Source: CBDAPI01 sp965248635
GTDB taxonomy: Bacteria; Acidobacteriota; UBA6911; RPQK01; CBDAPI01
Assembly: GCA_965248635.1 (NCBI GenBank)
Contig: OZ252114.1
Location: 1,736,001 to 1,800,000 of the forward strand
Length of the DNA stretch: 64,000 nt
Reading direction: 5' to 3'
Below, piece by piece: positions 43,840 to 53,724 of this stretch. The notes under the pieces are model-generated. The model was given only the letters and a program-made list of their open reading frames with translations, made no database searches and was not told the DNA's origin. How positions within the stretch are numbered: the first letter of the stretch is position 1; the number at the start of each line of letters is the position of its first letter. A program made the position numbers and the translations under genes.

Positions 43840-45012
43840 TCACTGGTAAATCAGGTAGCCACTCCTGATTCGCTTGAACTGGTCCAGGCCCGGCCTCCAG
43901 CTTGACTCGATGCTCTCCAAGTCGCTCCCTGCCTCGATCTGCAGGCGGATTGAATCGGTTCCGCACAAGATGTCAAAGGGCAGCTTTTCGAACTCGTACT
44001 CGTAGGGGGGGGCGAGCCACTCGAACCGATCCGGGTTGACCGATCGATAGGCGAGCAGCAGCCCCAAACCAGTGCGGAAAGGTCTGTAGCTGCGAGGATC
44101 AGTCACGTGAATCTGGACACCACCAATGAAATCTCCCTCCCATTTGTGAAAGGTGGGCACGGTGAAGACAGGCCGAAATGTCGCTGAGTCCTGAGCGAGA
44201 TTCCCCAGGAGAGGCAGCAGCCGTTCGGGTCGCACCCAGGGGGCGCCGCTCATTTCGAAGGGGCGAGTGGTACCTCTTCCCTCGGAGAGATTGGTCCCTT
44301 CAAAGATCACCACCCCCGGGTAGATCAGAGCGGTGTCCGGAGTGGGAAGGTTGGGAGAGGGGATCACCCAGGGTAGTCCCGTGTCTGAAAAGAACATGTG
44401 GCGCTGCCACCCGGACATGGGAACCACCTGCAGGCGGCAGCCGATTTCCATCTCCTCATTGAAATAGCGAGCCAGTTCACCGATCGTCAGTCCGTGTCGG
44501 ATGGGTAGGGGATAGAGTCCAACAAAAGAAGAGAACCCGGGCTCCAGTACGGGCCCTTCGACATCAACTCCGTTGATGGGATTGGGGCGGTCCAGGACGA
44601 TCACCTCGACGTCGGCTTCCCGACAGGCCTCCATCGCCAGCACCATGGTGTACACGTAGGTGTAGATGCGGGCACCCACATCCTGCATATCAATCACAAG
44701 GGCATCGATCTCGCCGAGCATCTCGGCCGTAGGTTTTCTGGTGTGTGAGTAGAGGCTGTAGACAGGAAGATCTGTGACAGGGTCCCGGTAATCCTGCCAC
44801 TCGATCATGTTGTCCTGAGTCTCACCCCTGGCCCCGTGTTGAGGTCCCATCAGGGTCGTGACCGTAATCTCCCGATGGCCCCACAGGAGGTCCACGATAT
44901 GGTGGAGTCTACGGTCAACAGAAGTTGGATTGGAGAGGATGCCGATCCGCTTTCCGCGCAGCAGATCGAGGCGGTTCCCAAGCAGGACCTCGAGTCCGGG
45001 AATGACGTTCAT
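43840..45012 (-). CDS. DUF1343 / NamZ-like exo-N-acetylmuramidase, no leader
   Basis: 390 residues, same family as 1589-2782: GILSNPTSVDRRL, GPQHGARGE, IDMQDVGARIYTYVYTM, VLDRPNPINGVDVEGPVL, PSPNLPTPDTALIYPG and EGTNLSEGRGTTRPFE. It starts directly with the enzyme domain, so it should be cytosolic, unlike the paralogue. Its ATG overlaps the mqnA stop (ATGA), and the CYTH, MurU-like and AmgK-like genes follow. Released MurNAc could pass straight to AmgK. Activity is inferred from family and context. Confidence 0.87.
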   Translation of the reverse strand: MNVIPGLEVLLGNRLDLLRGKRIGILSNPTSVDRRLHHIVDLLWGHREITVTTLMGPQHGARGETQDNMIEWQDYRDPVTDLPVYSLYSHTRKPTAEMLGEIDALVIDMQDVGARIYTYVYTMVLAMEACREADVEVIVLDRPNPINGVDVEGPVLEPGFSSFVGLYPLPIRHGLTIGELARYFNEEMEIGCRLQVVPMSGWQRHMFFSDTGLPWVIPSPNLPTPDTALIYPGVVIFEGTNLSEGRGTTRPFEMSGAPWVRPERLLPLLGNLAQDSATFRPVFTVPTFHKWEGDFIGGVQIHVTDPRSYRPFRTGLGLLLAYRSVNPDRFEWLAPPYEYEFEKLPFDILCGTDSIRLQIEAGSDLESIESSWRPGLDQFKRIRSGYLIYQ

Positions 45013-45839
45013 ATCGCTCTTACCGGATCGTAAAACCGGATCGGCTCAATCCTGGAAATGACTCCCAGCTCCTGTGCATGCCGGAAGAACAGGTCAAGGC
45101 CTCGCAGATGGACCTCATCGAGTGAATAGTCCAGGTTGTCGAGCAGGTAACTGGAAATGACGTCTCTGGAGACCCCCAATTTCTGTGAATAGACCTCGGC
45201 GATTGTCGAGACTGAGCGGAGGCCGGCCTGCCTGGAGAGCAGAAAAAGCCCGGCCTTGTTTCCCAGGTCGACTCCCTCCCGAACAGCCCACAGCGCAAAG
45301 ACGAAGGGCAGCCCGGTAAAGCGATACCACTCCTGGGCCAGATCGTGCAGGAGGAATCGATCTCGTGGCACCCGAAAGGCAGGATTTCCGATGATGAGAG
45401 CCGCGTCGAAGCGAGAAAGCATGCGTTCCGGATCTGCTTCATGAGGATGATACGTAATGTTCCGACGGCCCAGGAATTTTTCCAGGATGATGCGAAGGAG
45501 GACCACCGATGTGCGGCTGGAAGTGTCGAGAGCGACGCTCTCGACCTGCTCCAGGGGAACCCGGCTGGCGAAGAGCACTGTTCGCGCCTCCCGACGCGAA
45601 GAGATGGAGAGGTCAGGGAGGATTCGCAGGCCCGGGATGCGCTGGTACTCAATTGCGGGGATGAGCCCGACGTCAGCTTCCCGGGCGGCCAGCTGATCCG
45701 CGCATTCGGAAGGAACAGCCAGTTTCAGGTCGAAATCTCCCTGGTGACGGCCCTCCAGGAAGGCCCATCCCAGCGGAACAGAATTGAGAAACTCGATAAA
45801 AGAAACGCGAATCCTTTGGTTGCCCGGCACGGGTTTCAC
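45009..45839 (-). CDS. mqnA: Chorismate dehydratase
   Basis: About 276 residues from GTG 45839; GTG 45830 is also possible, and the longer frame has no family similarity. First step of the futalosine route to menaquinone (chorismate to 3-enolpyruvylbenzoate). Family blocks: IEFLNSVPLGWAF, READVGLIPAIEYQRI, LDTSSRTSVVLLRIIL, DAALIIGNPAF and LPFVFALWAVREG. The periplasmic-binding-protein fold is typical. It heads the leftward operon with NamZ-like and the following genes. No mqnB/C/D in the window. Confidence 0.93.
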   Translation of the reverse strand: MKPVPGNQRIRVSFIEFLNSVPLGWAFLEGRHQGDFDLKLAVPSECADQLAAREADVGLIPAIEYQRIPGLRILPDLSISSRREARTVLFASRVPLEQVESVALDTSSRTSVVLLRIILEKFLGRRNITYHPHEADPERMLSRFDAALIIGNPAFRVPRDRFLLHDLAQEWYRFTGLPFVFALWAVREGVDLGNKAGLFLLSRQAGLRSVSTIAEVYSQKLGVSRDVISSYLLDNLDYSLDEVHLRGLDLFFRHAQELGVISRIEPIRFYDPVRAI

Positions 45840-45921
45840 TTTATCAGGGCTCCAGCGATCGCTGGAACCCCAAAAAAGATTGCAGTTCGCACTCCAGGAG
45901 AGCATTGGCGTTATAGGTTGT

Positions 45922-47078
45922 GTGAACCAGGAAACCTTTGCCTGTCTGGCGCTCTCACTGATTCCGGGTCTGGGACGAAAAGAGATTCACTGGTTAATCG
46001 AAAACTTCGGCACTGCCAGCCGCGTCCTGACAGCTCCCCGAGAATCGCTGCGGAGATCCGGACTGGACTCTGCTGCTATTGCCTCCATTCTCGCGGGCGG
46101 GGCTCTCAAAGAGGCAGAACTGGAGGCGGCACGCGCCGGAAAAGCCGGTGTCGGAATCATCTCGGTTTACGATGAGCGATTTCCCCCGCTGCTGAAGGAA
46201 ATCCAGGACCTGCCGATCACTCTCTACTGTCACGGAGATGTGACCTCTCTCGCCGGACCGAATGTGGCCGTGGTCGATCCCGGAAATGCTCCATTTACGG
46301 CCGCGAAGTCAGCAGAAAATTCTCCCTGGAGCTGGCCCGTAGCGGCTTGACGATCGTAAGTGGCCTGGCCCGAGGTATTGATTCGGCTGCCCACCTCGGG
46401 GCTGTAGAAGTGAATGGCCGGACCATCGGAGTGCTTGGGTGTGGAGTCGATGTCGTCTATCCGAGGGAGAATCGAAAGCTCTTCTCTCGGGTTCGCGAGT
46501 CGGGATGCCTGATCAGTGAATTTCGGATGGGAACCTATCCTGCGCCTCGGAACTTCCCGGTTCGGAACCGCCTCATCAGCGGGCTCAGCTACGGCACCCT
46601 CATCAGTGAGGCCACCGAGTTCTCCGGGTCCCTGATCACGGCGCGCCTGTCCCTGGACCAGAACCGCGAAGTCTGGGCAATCCCCGGAAACATCACCTCT
46701 CCAGGGAGCTACGGCCCCAACTATCTGATCCAGCAGGGAGCCCGGCCGGCCCTGTCCCCTCAGGATGTACTGGAGGATCTTCCGCCACTGGTACTGATGG
46801 GTCTGAAGGAACGAGCCGAACCGGATCAACCGCTTCACGAAAACGACGCCAAGAATCGGAATCGGCACCTGCACCTCGACGACTCCGAGAAGAAAATTTT
46901 GAAACTTCTCGCCTTGGCCAGGGCTCTTCACATAGATTGGATCGTCGAGCAGATGGAGATGAAGCCGGAGCGTCTGAGCGCGATTCTGCTGGACCTGGAA
47001 CTCAAGGGTTTGATCCGGCAGTTGCCGGGAAAACGCTTCGCCCGGATGCTCCCTCCGCCAGGTGCTTTCGGGATGTGA
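45922..47078 (+). pseudogene. dprA: DNA processing protein DprA, frameshifted
   Basis: About 385 residues if repaired. The GTG at 45922 gives an N-terminal SAM-like region (LIPGLGRKEIHWLIENFG), then the Rossmann DprA domain. The break is at 46276: VAVV is followed by a -1 shift; restoring one G gives VAVVGSRKCSIYGREVSRKF, the GSR motif, and the frame then continues with IVSGLARGIDSAAHLGA, GCGVDVVYPRENRKLF and NRLISGLSYGTLISEA. A C-terminal winged-helix-like segment is present. DprA loads RecA on incoming DNA during transformation. A missing G in a GG pair may be an assembly error. Confidence 0.88.
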
Positions 47079-47224
47079 AGTGCCGATCAAATCTTTTCGC
47101 TCCGCTGACTGAGAGGCAGCCGTGTGCTATAGATTGAATTAAGGAGCTGTGGGAACAGCCAGTTGACATGGGTAACTGAGAAGTTGAGGAAGTTGAGAAT
47201 GAATGCTCGAAGGAATGAACGCTG

Positions 47225-49621
47225 ATGGCTAAGTCGATGGTGGTGGTCGAGTCGCCGGCCAAGGCTAAGACCATTGAACGCTACCTGGGTCGGGATTACG
47301 TCGTGAAGGCGTGTTCGGGGCACATCAAGGATCTTCCCAGTCAGGGTTTGAACGTAGATGTGGACCAGGACTTCAAGGCCACCTACAAAGTGCTGCCGGG
47401 CAGACAGAAGATTGTCCGTGCTTTGAGGAAGCTTGCCCGAAAATCAGACACAATCTTTCTGGCGGCGGATCCGGACCGCGAGGGTGAAGCGATCTGCCAG
47501 CATCTGGCGGAGGAACTCGTCAAGTCCGACGATCAGAAAGTTCGGCGGGTTCTTTTCAACGAAATCACCAAGAAAGCGATCCTGGATGCCTTCGAACGGG
47601 CCGGGAAGATTGACTCGAACAAGGTCGCGGCCCAGCAGGCCCGTCGAATTCTGGACCGCCTGGTTGGTTACAAGGTGAGTCCCCTCCTCTGGAAGAACAT
47701 TCGGCGGGGGCTGTCGGCGGGTCGCGTTCAGTCCCCGGCGCTGCGCCTGATCGTGGACCGCGAGAAGGAGCGCAACGCTTTCGTCACTGAAGAGTACTGG
47801 AATTTCTCAGCCCGGCTGCGGGCCGGCACGCCTCCGGCCTTTGCAGCCAGGGCGGTCAAGCTGGACGGTAAGAAGTTCAAGATTCCGAACCAGGAGGATG
47901 CCCAGCGGCTGCTGGCCGATCTGAAGGGCGGTAATTTTGTTGTCTCTTCGGTTCAGACGAAGGAAAAGAGACGTCGTCCGGCGGCTCCCTTTATCACCAG
48001 CACCCTGCAGCAGGAAGCCTCGCGCAGACTGGGCTTTTCGGTCAGCAGGACAATGAAGACGGCGCAGAGTCTCTATGAGGCCGGCTCGATTACCTACATG
48101 CGAACCGACTCGACTCGGCTCTCGCCCCAAGCAGTGGGCGAGGTCCGTCAGTTCATTGAAGAGTCTTACGGAAAGCCTTACCTGCCTTCCAGGTCGGTCG
48201 TCTTTCAAAACAAAAAAGGCGCTCAGGACGCCCACGAAGCCATCCGGCCTACCGCTAGTTTCCAAACCCCGGAAACCGTGAAAAGCCTGGGGCAAACCGA
48301 TGGCTTCCGGCTCTACCAGTTGATCTGGAAGCGCTTCGTGGCCTGTCAGATGCAGCCGGCTCTGTTTGACCGGACAGAGATTGAGATCGAAGCCCCAAGA
48401 ACGCAGTTCAAGGCCGCTGGAGACGTGCTCAAGTTTGACGGTTTTCTCAGGGTCTACCAGGCCATGGAGACCAAGAAGCCGGAGGGCGGCAGCCAGACGA
48501 CCGAGGAGGGCCTGCTTCCCAGGGTGGAAGCAGGCGAAGTGCTTTCCGTGCTCGAGATCCTCCACGAGCAGAAGTTCACCCAGCCTCCTCCCCGCTATTC
48601 GGAGGCGACTCTGGTAAAAGCTCTCGAAGAAAAGGGAATTGGCCGCCCCTCGACTTACCAGGACATACTGCGGAAGATTGAGCGCGAATATGTGGAGAAG
48701 AAGGAACGCAAGCTGGTTCCCACGGAAATAGGGACGGTTGTGACAGAGCAGCTGGTTAATCATTTCGAAGATCTCTTCGACTATGACTACACGGCACGAC
48801 TCGAGCAGGAACTTGACAACATCGAGAAGGGAGAGCGGGACTGGTTGGACGCCCTGCGCGCCTTTTACCAGGACTTCTCCCGGGAACTGGCGGCCGCCTC
48901 GGAAGGGATGAAAAACCTGAAGAGGGAGGAGAAGCCGGCTGGCTTTGACTGCGAAAAATGCGGCTCTCCCATGGTTGTGAAATGGGGGCGTTTTGGTCGT
49001 TTCGTCGCCTGCAGCAACTACCCGGAGTGTAAGAACACCAGAGAGGTTCCCGGAGAAGAGACGGACAGTGATACCGCCTTGGATGAACAGGCCTGTGACA
49101 AGTGCGGCAAACCCATGGTCAAGAAGCGTGGACGCTTCGGAGAGTTCCTGGCCTGTTCCGGGTATCCCGAGTGCAAGAACACACGGCGTATTGTCCGGGT
49201 CGGTGATCACGTCCAGGTCAAGGCCGACAAAGAGCTGGATGAGAACTGCCCCAGGTGCGGCAAACATCTGATCGAGAAGCAAGGGCGCTTCGGCGAGTTT
49301 GTGGCCTGCAGCGGCTATCCTGAGTGCCGCTACATCCGCCGCGAGACCACCGGGGTGACCTGTTCGAAGTGCGGCAACGGCGAGATGATCCAGCGAAAGT
49401 CGAAGCGAGGTCGAATTTTTTACAGCTGCGATCAATATCCGAAATGCAAGAACCTGCTCTGGCAGAAGCCCGTGCCGGAATCCTGTCCTCAATGCGAGAA
49501 GCCTTTTCTTCTCGAGCGAGAGACTAAGCGAGAGGGTCTGATTCGGGTCTGCAGCGAAAAGGAATGTGACTATAAACGGGTTCTTGATCAACCCGAGACC
49601 AGCGTCCAGCAGTCCACCTGA
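47225..49621 (+). CDS. topA: DNA topoisomerase I
   Basis: 798 residues. Toprim domain at the N-terminus (VVESPAKAKTIERYLG; AADPDREGEAICQHLAEEL) and active-site Tyr in SITYMRTDSTRLS (about 300). The C-terminus carries at least five tandem C4 zinc fingers from about residue 575: four open CEKCGSPM, CDKCGKPM, CPRCGKHL and CSKCGNGE, with a fifth at CPQCEKPF. It relaxes negative supercoils. It starts 146 bp after dprA; the dprA-topA order is common. An 8-codon open frame (47200-47226) overlaps the topA ATG and might couple translation. Confidence 0.97.
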   Translation: MAKSMVVVESPAKAKTIERYLGRDYVVKACSGHIKDLPSQGLNVDVDQDFKATYKVLPGRQKIVRALRKLARKSDTIFLAADPDREGEAICQHLAEELVKSDDQKVRRVLFNEITKKAILDAFERAGKIDSNKVAAQQARRILDRLVGYKVSPLLWKNIRRGLSAGRVQSPALRLIVDREKERNAFVTEEYWNFSARLRAGTPPAFAARAVKLDGKKFKIPNQEDAQRLLADLKGGNFVVSSVQTKEKRRRPAAPFITSTLQQEASRRLGFSVSRTMKTAQSLYEAGSITYMRTDSTRLSPQAVGEVRQFIEESYGKPYLPSRSVVFQNKKGAQDAHEAIRPTASFQTPETVKSLGQTDGFRLYQLIWKRFVACQMQPALFDRTEIEIEAPRTQFKAAGDVLKFDGFLRVYQAMETKKPEGGSQTTEEGLLPRVEAGEVLSVLEILHEQKFTQPPPRYSEATLVKALEEKGIGRPSTYQDILRKIEREYVEKKERKLVPTEIGTVVTEQLVNHFEDLFDYDYTARLEQELDNIEKGERDWLDALRAFYQDFSRELAAASEGMKNLKREEKPAGFDCEKCGSPMVVKWGRFGRFVACSNYPECKNTREVPGEETDSDTALDEQACDKCGKPMVKKRGRFGEFLACSGYPECKNTRRIVRVGDHVQVKADKELDENCPRCGKHLIEKQGRFGEFVACSGYPECRYIRRETTGVTCSKCGNGEMIQRKSKRGRIFYSCDQYPKCKNLLWQKPVPESCPQCEKPFLLERETKREGLIRVCSEKECDYKRVLDQPETSVQQST

Positions 49622-49664
49622 GTACTCTCTTACATAAGTACGTTGCCGTACCTGTGAAGCCCTT

Positions 49665-49694
49665 TTGTCTTTAAAAAGTAGTGCATGTTAGACT
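49665..49694 (+). promoter_or_regulatory. Candidate promoter upstream of the secreted propeller protein
   Basis: TTGTCT (49665-49670) and TAGACT (49689-49694) with an 18-bp spacer, about 60 bp upstream of the ATG at 49757. A GTACG-TTGC-CGTAC inverted repeat lies upstream at about 49637-49650. Confidence 0.4.
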
Positions 49695-49756
49695 TGATGT
49701 CGGTGTCTGTTTGCCGGAACCGGGCAGCACGCAACCCTGGTGGGGCCACTGCGACT

Positions 49757-52700
49757 ATGCAAGTTGGAAGAGGTAGACCGCTAGTTCTATCCGGACTCCT
49801 TTTCGCTTCACTGTTCTGCCTCCAGGCAGCCAGTGTCCTCGACTTTCCCAGACTCTCCAACCAGTCGGGAAGCATTGTGGGTGTGGTCATCGTGAACCCG
49901 GATGGTGTTGACGCGCCAGTGGCTATAACCGCCTATGGGATGGGGGGACAGATTCTGAGTGCCAGTCAGGCGATGATCCCTGCCGGGCAGCGCCTGGGGG
50001 GCCTGACCTCTGATCTTTTTCCCAACCTGGATGCTGATGTTGTGGGCTGGTTCCAGGCTGTCAGTGATGTATCCGGACTTACCGGGTTTTTCCTGTTCCT
50101 GAACAGTGACCCCAGCGAACTTGATGGCGCCGACCTCCCCATTCGGGACCGGGACATTGTCTTCAACAAGATTCAGATCGACGGAGAATTGAGCACAGAG
50201 CTCAACATCGTCAACCCGGGTAGCAGCACTTCCATCCAGTTGGAACTCACACTGATCGGGGCTGCCAACCCGCTGGAGAAGGGGCTCGATCTCGTCGCCC
50301 GGGGGGCAGCCCGGCTCGATGTGGCGACGTTCTTTGGCGTCAACCAGGTTTCGCCCGGGGCCTATGTCATTGTGAATGCGCCCGCAGACATTGTGGGGTT
50401 CGAATTCATCCGCCGCCAGGGAGCCGACCTGCAGGGGCTCAACGCCCGTAGCGCAGAAGAGTTTTTGAATACGCTCTACTTTGCCCAAATGGCCGTTCTG
50501 GGTCCGTTCGAAACAGAACTCGGATTGGTGAATTATTCGAGTCAGTCGGTCATTGTTATGGTAACAGCCCATCGGCCCGACGGCAGCCTCTTTATCGAAG
50601 CAACGCAGCAGAATCCAGTCACGATCGCACTGGCGCCCGGCGGCAGCGAAAACCGAGATCTTCAATCACTTTTTGGGTTCCAGGGAGATGCGGTCCTGGA
50701 AGGCTGGCTGGAGGTTACGGCCAACACGGAAGCCATCAACGGGCAGCTGACCTACCGGGTGGTTGACTCGGGCGCAGCGGCAGCCGTCGCTGTGGTTCCC
50801 CAGGGCAGCAAGGCCTCGATCTTTGCCCACGTGGCCACCACCCTCGGATTCTTTACGGGCATTGCGGTACTCAATTCAGCAGCGCTTCCAGCCACCGTCG
50901 AAATTGCGGTTGTGGATTCCGAAGGGACCTTTCTGGGAGGTTTCACAAGGGTGCTCAATCCCGGTGCCAGAATCAGTGAGCTGATTACGGAGCTGGTGGA
51001 GGAAGCAGCCAATCTGGCAGGCGGATTTATCTGGCTCAGGAGCAACGTACCCCTGTTTCTCAGCGTTCTGTTTGGATCGGTCCAGGGTGACGTTCTGCCA
51101 ATGTTCCTGCCCAGCATGTCTCCCAGAACTTTGACCCAACCGGAGGGCTGCTCGAAATTAAGATCAATCCTCCTCTGGCAGTCCTTTCCCCCACCAATAC
51201 TCAGGGCTTTGCGGTCGAAGGCGGTTCGGGGGCGATTGATTGGGCGGTAAACGACATTCCCGGGGGCTCGGCTCAGTTTGGCACCATCTCCAGTACGGGT
51301 GTTTACACCGCTCCCGCCATTGTGGTTGCTGACCTTCCCATCACGGTGTCAGCAAGAAGCGGTAACCAGAGCACGGCGGCGGGAGTGGACTTGATTTCGG
51401 AGCAGGAACTGGTCGGGGACCTGGGCATCGTTCAGTCGGTTGCCTATTTAGGCGGTCTGGACCGGCTCTTTTCGGCGGAATTAGTAGCACTTGCAGAGCC
51501 GGCCCGGGAAGAGAGGCCGGCTGGCTTCCTGGACAGCGCGGTCTTCGACATTACGCCTCCGGATACTCGCTTTCAGCTGGCTGGTTTCGACGACACGATC
51601 ACAAGTATGATCTCGTTTCTGGCTCGAGATGGTCGGGAGTACCTGTTCTTTTGCGCCAGTGATTCCGGCACGGTGCAGCGGCTGGATCCTATCTCAGGGG
51701 CCACCACCGTTGTGGCCAGCGGCTTGAACTCCCCCCAGGCGATTGTTTTTGACAGCTTCAGCGAGAATTTTCTGGTTGCCGAGGCCAATCTGGTCTCGAC
51801 GTTTTCCCGGCCGGAGGCCGAGCAGGGGCTTCCGCAGGGCCCGGCGGCGAACCAGAACAGCGCCCCCAGGATTCCGGCATCCGAACTCATACCGAACGAA
51901 GGTGTGGCGGGCATCCAGGTGGACCGCTGCAACGGGAACATCTATTTCTCGCTACCGGCCGATGGACTGGTCTTGATCTTTAACCGAGCCAACGGGTCCA
52001 TCTCCATTCTGGCTTCGGGTCTCAACCTGCCGAGACAGCTGCTCTCCTGTACAGACGGGGTTTGACCTGTCCGGATTCCTCCCATCTCTTCGTGGCTGAG
52101 GCAGACCAGATTTCGCGTTGTCCCCGCCAGCGGGGAGGTGATTCGTCCCTGGCTGGAGATCGACGGTCCTGTGGCCCTGGTCTTCATACCGGCCGAGAGT
52201 TCTTTCGCAGAGCAGGACGGACTGCTGGTTGTCAATCTGGACGAAGGTGACATAACCGCGGAGGGGGTGATCCTGTTTCTCCCCGATCTGTACGGCGACG
52301 GGCCGATCAATCCTCCCTCGACGCTGATCACGGCTGAAGGAGAAACCAGCGAGCCGGGACCGGACCTTGCCATCGCTGCAGCGACCGCCCAGTTTGCCGG
52401 CAATGCGACCATGAAGGTATTTTTCCGGCCTGGTCCTCCCAGTGCTGGTCCTGGCGGGCCGGAGGAGATTGCCGCGGCGGTGTTCTCAATTGACTACGAT
52501 GAAACCAAACTGGGCTTTGACTCCAGCGACGCCAATGGCGATGGAATCCCCGACGCGATCATCCCCAGCCTTCCGGCCGCCCTTGAAATGACCGTCCTCT
52601 TCGATCCTGGCGATACGACTGGAGAACTTGACTTCGTGATCGTGGACCTGGATGGAGCCCAGGCGATTCTGCCGGAAGGCAACCTGTTCAGCATCACTTT

Positions 52701-52875
52701 TGTCAGCGAATCTGATACCCAGGGTACGGCGACGATAGCATTTGCGACAACACCTGAGGTGAGCATCGCTGATGACCAGGGCCTTGGCCATGAGCTGGAT
52801 GAAATCTCGTCGGGCAAGGTTTCGGTCTTCCCACAGCCCGGTCTGGCCGGCCTCGGCGCCGCGAACCGCCGGTAG
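49757..52875 (+). pseudogene. Large secreted multidomain protein (repeat, propeller and cohesin-like), with frameshifts
   Basis: About 1,039 residues if repaired. The ATG at 49757 starts a signal peptide (PLVLSGLLFASLFCLQAAS). Residues 30-460 hold repeated beta modules with VNP/LNS motifs; about 460-560 resemble an Ig-like insert (FAVEGGSGAIDWAV). About 600-780 look like a propeller (GTVQRLDPISGATTVVASG). The C-terminus has a cohesin-like domain (AAVFSIDYDETKLGFDS) with a Ca-type DANGDGIPD. Three shifts: one base missing near 51099 (DVLP then NVPAQHVSQNFDP), one missing near 52040-52060 and one extra near 52110. Probably an outer-surface protein; function unknown. Confidence 0.72.
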
Positions 52876-52925
52876 TGAGTACTAAGCACCAGGCGTGTGG
52901 GCTATCCGCCCTCTGAAATGCGCGA

Positions 52926-53705
52926 ATGATCAGCCCAGACGATCTTTCGGAACTGAAAGCCGCCAAGGCCCTCCTTGAGAACCCGGGTTTGGCAGCTCGT
53001 GTCACCAGCATGCTGGGCGCTCCCATCGAACGGGGTTTCCAGTTACTGCCGGACAAATGGTCATCGGCCGTGCAGAGTGCGGTTGAGATCTCTCTGAACC
53101 GGGCTCTGAGGGTCGCAGTGGCGAGCCTGGGAAGCCGGCCGGCGGGGAAACGGCGGCGGACCCGGCTCCATCGAGCTGCCGTGATCGGAACGGGCGGATT
53201 GGGAGGGGCTTTCGGGCTGGCCGCGCTGCCTCTGGAGTTGCCGATTTCGACCACCATCATGCTCCGCTCCATCGCCGATGTGGCCAGATCGGAGGGAGAA
53301 GACCTGGATCAGCCGGAAACCCAGCTGGCCTGTCTGGAAGTATTCGCGCTGGGAGGGAGTTCGCCTGCTGATGACTCTGTCGAGACGGGGTATTATGCGA
53401 TTCGGGGCGCCCTGGCCTCCACCCTGGCCGACGCAGCTCAGCATATCTCTCAAAGAGGTCTCTCCGCCGAGGGCGCGCCCGCCCTGGTTCGGTTTCTGGC
53501 AGGGATTGCCTCCCGCTTCGGAATCGTGGTGTCAGAGAAGACTGCCGCCATGGCGATCCCGGCCCTTGGAGCGGTGGGAGGAGGAGTCGTGAACGCCCTG
53601 TTCATCGACCACTTCAACAACATGGCGCGAGGGCATTTCAAGGTACGGAGCCTGGAGCGTAAGTACGGCAGGCAACTGATCCAGGAAACTTACCATAGCC
53701 TGTGA
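52926..53705 (+). CDS. EcsC family protein
   Basis: 259 residues. The core matches EcsC-like proteins: a hydrophobic stretch GTGGLGGAFGLAALPLELPISTTIMLRSI (described here as residues 95-125), then LEVFALGG and a C-terminal region ending in GAVGGGVVNALFIDHF. In Bacillus EcsC is linked to an ABC transporter; here no transporter is adjacent. The function outside Bacillus is not established. It is followed after 19 bp by the PQQ-propeller lipoprotein. Confidence 0.82.
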   Translation: MISPDDLSELKAAKALLENPGLAARVTSMLGAPIERGFQLLPDKWSSAVQSAVEISLNRALRVAVASLGSRPAGKRRRTRLHRAAVIGTGGLGGAFGLAALPLELPISTTIMLRSIADVARSEGEDLDQPETQLACLEVFALGGSSPADDSVETGYYAIRGALASTLADAAQHISQRGLSAEGAPALVRFLAGIASRFGIVVSEKTAAMAIPALGAVGGGVVNALFIDHFNNMARGHFKVRSLERKYGRQLIQETYHSL

Positions 53706-53724
53706 CCGTAGGAGAAAAGAGGGT

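Noticed and set aside
43199..43849. 216-codon frame opposite the CYTH gene
   Set aside because: The CYTH frame has the ExExK motif and operon context; the opposite frame has none.
47200..47226. 8-codon leader peptide before topA as an attenuator
   Set aside because: It has no regulatory codon run and no terminator/antiterminator pair nearby; only the TGATG overlap is notable.
47807..49591. 594-codon open frame antisense to topA
   Set aside because: It lies wholly within topA on the other strand; the peptide is Leu-rich without any recognisable domain, as expected from codon bias opposite a GC-rich gene.
52063..52065. TGA in the surface-protein gene as selenocysteine
   Set aside because: The sequence after it fits only after a frame change, so this is a frameshift effect, not a recoded UGA.
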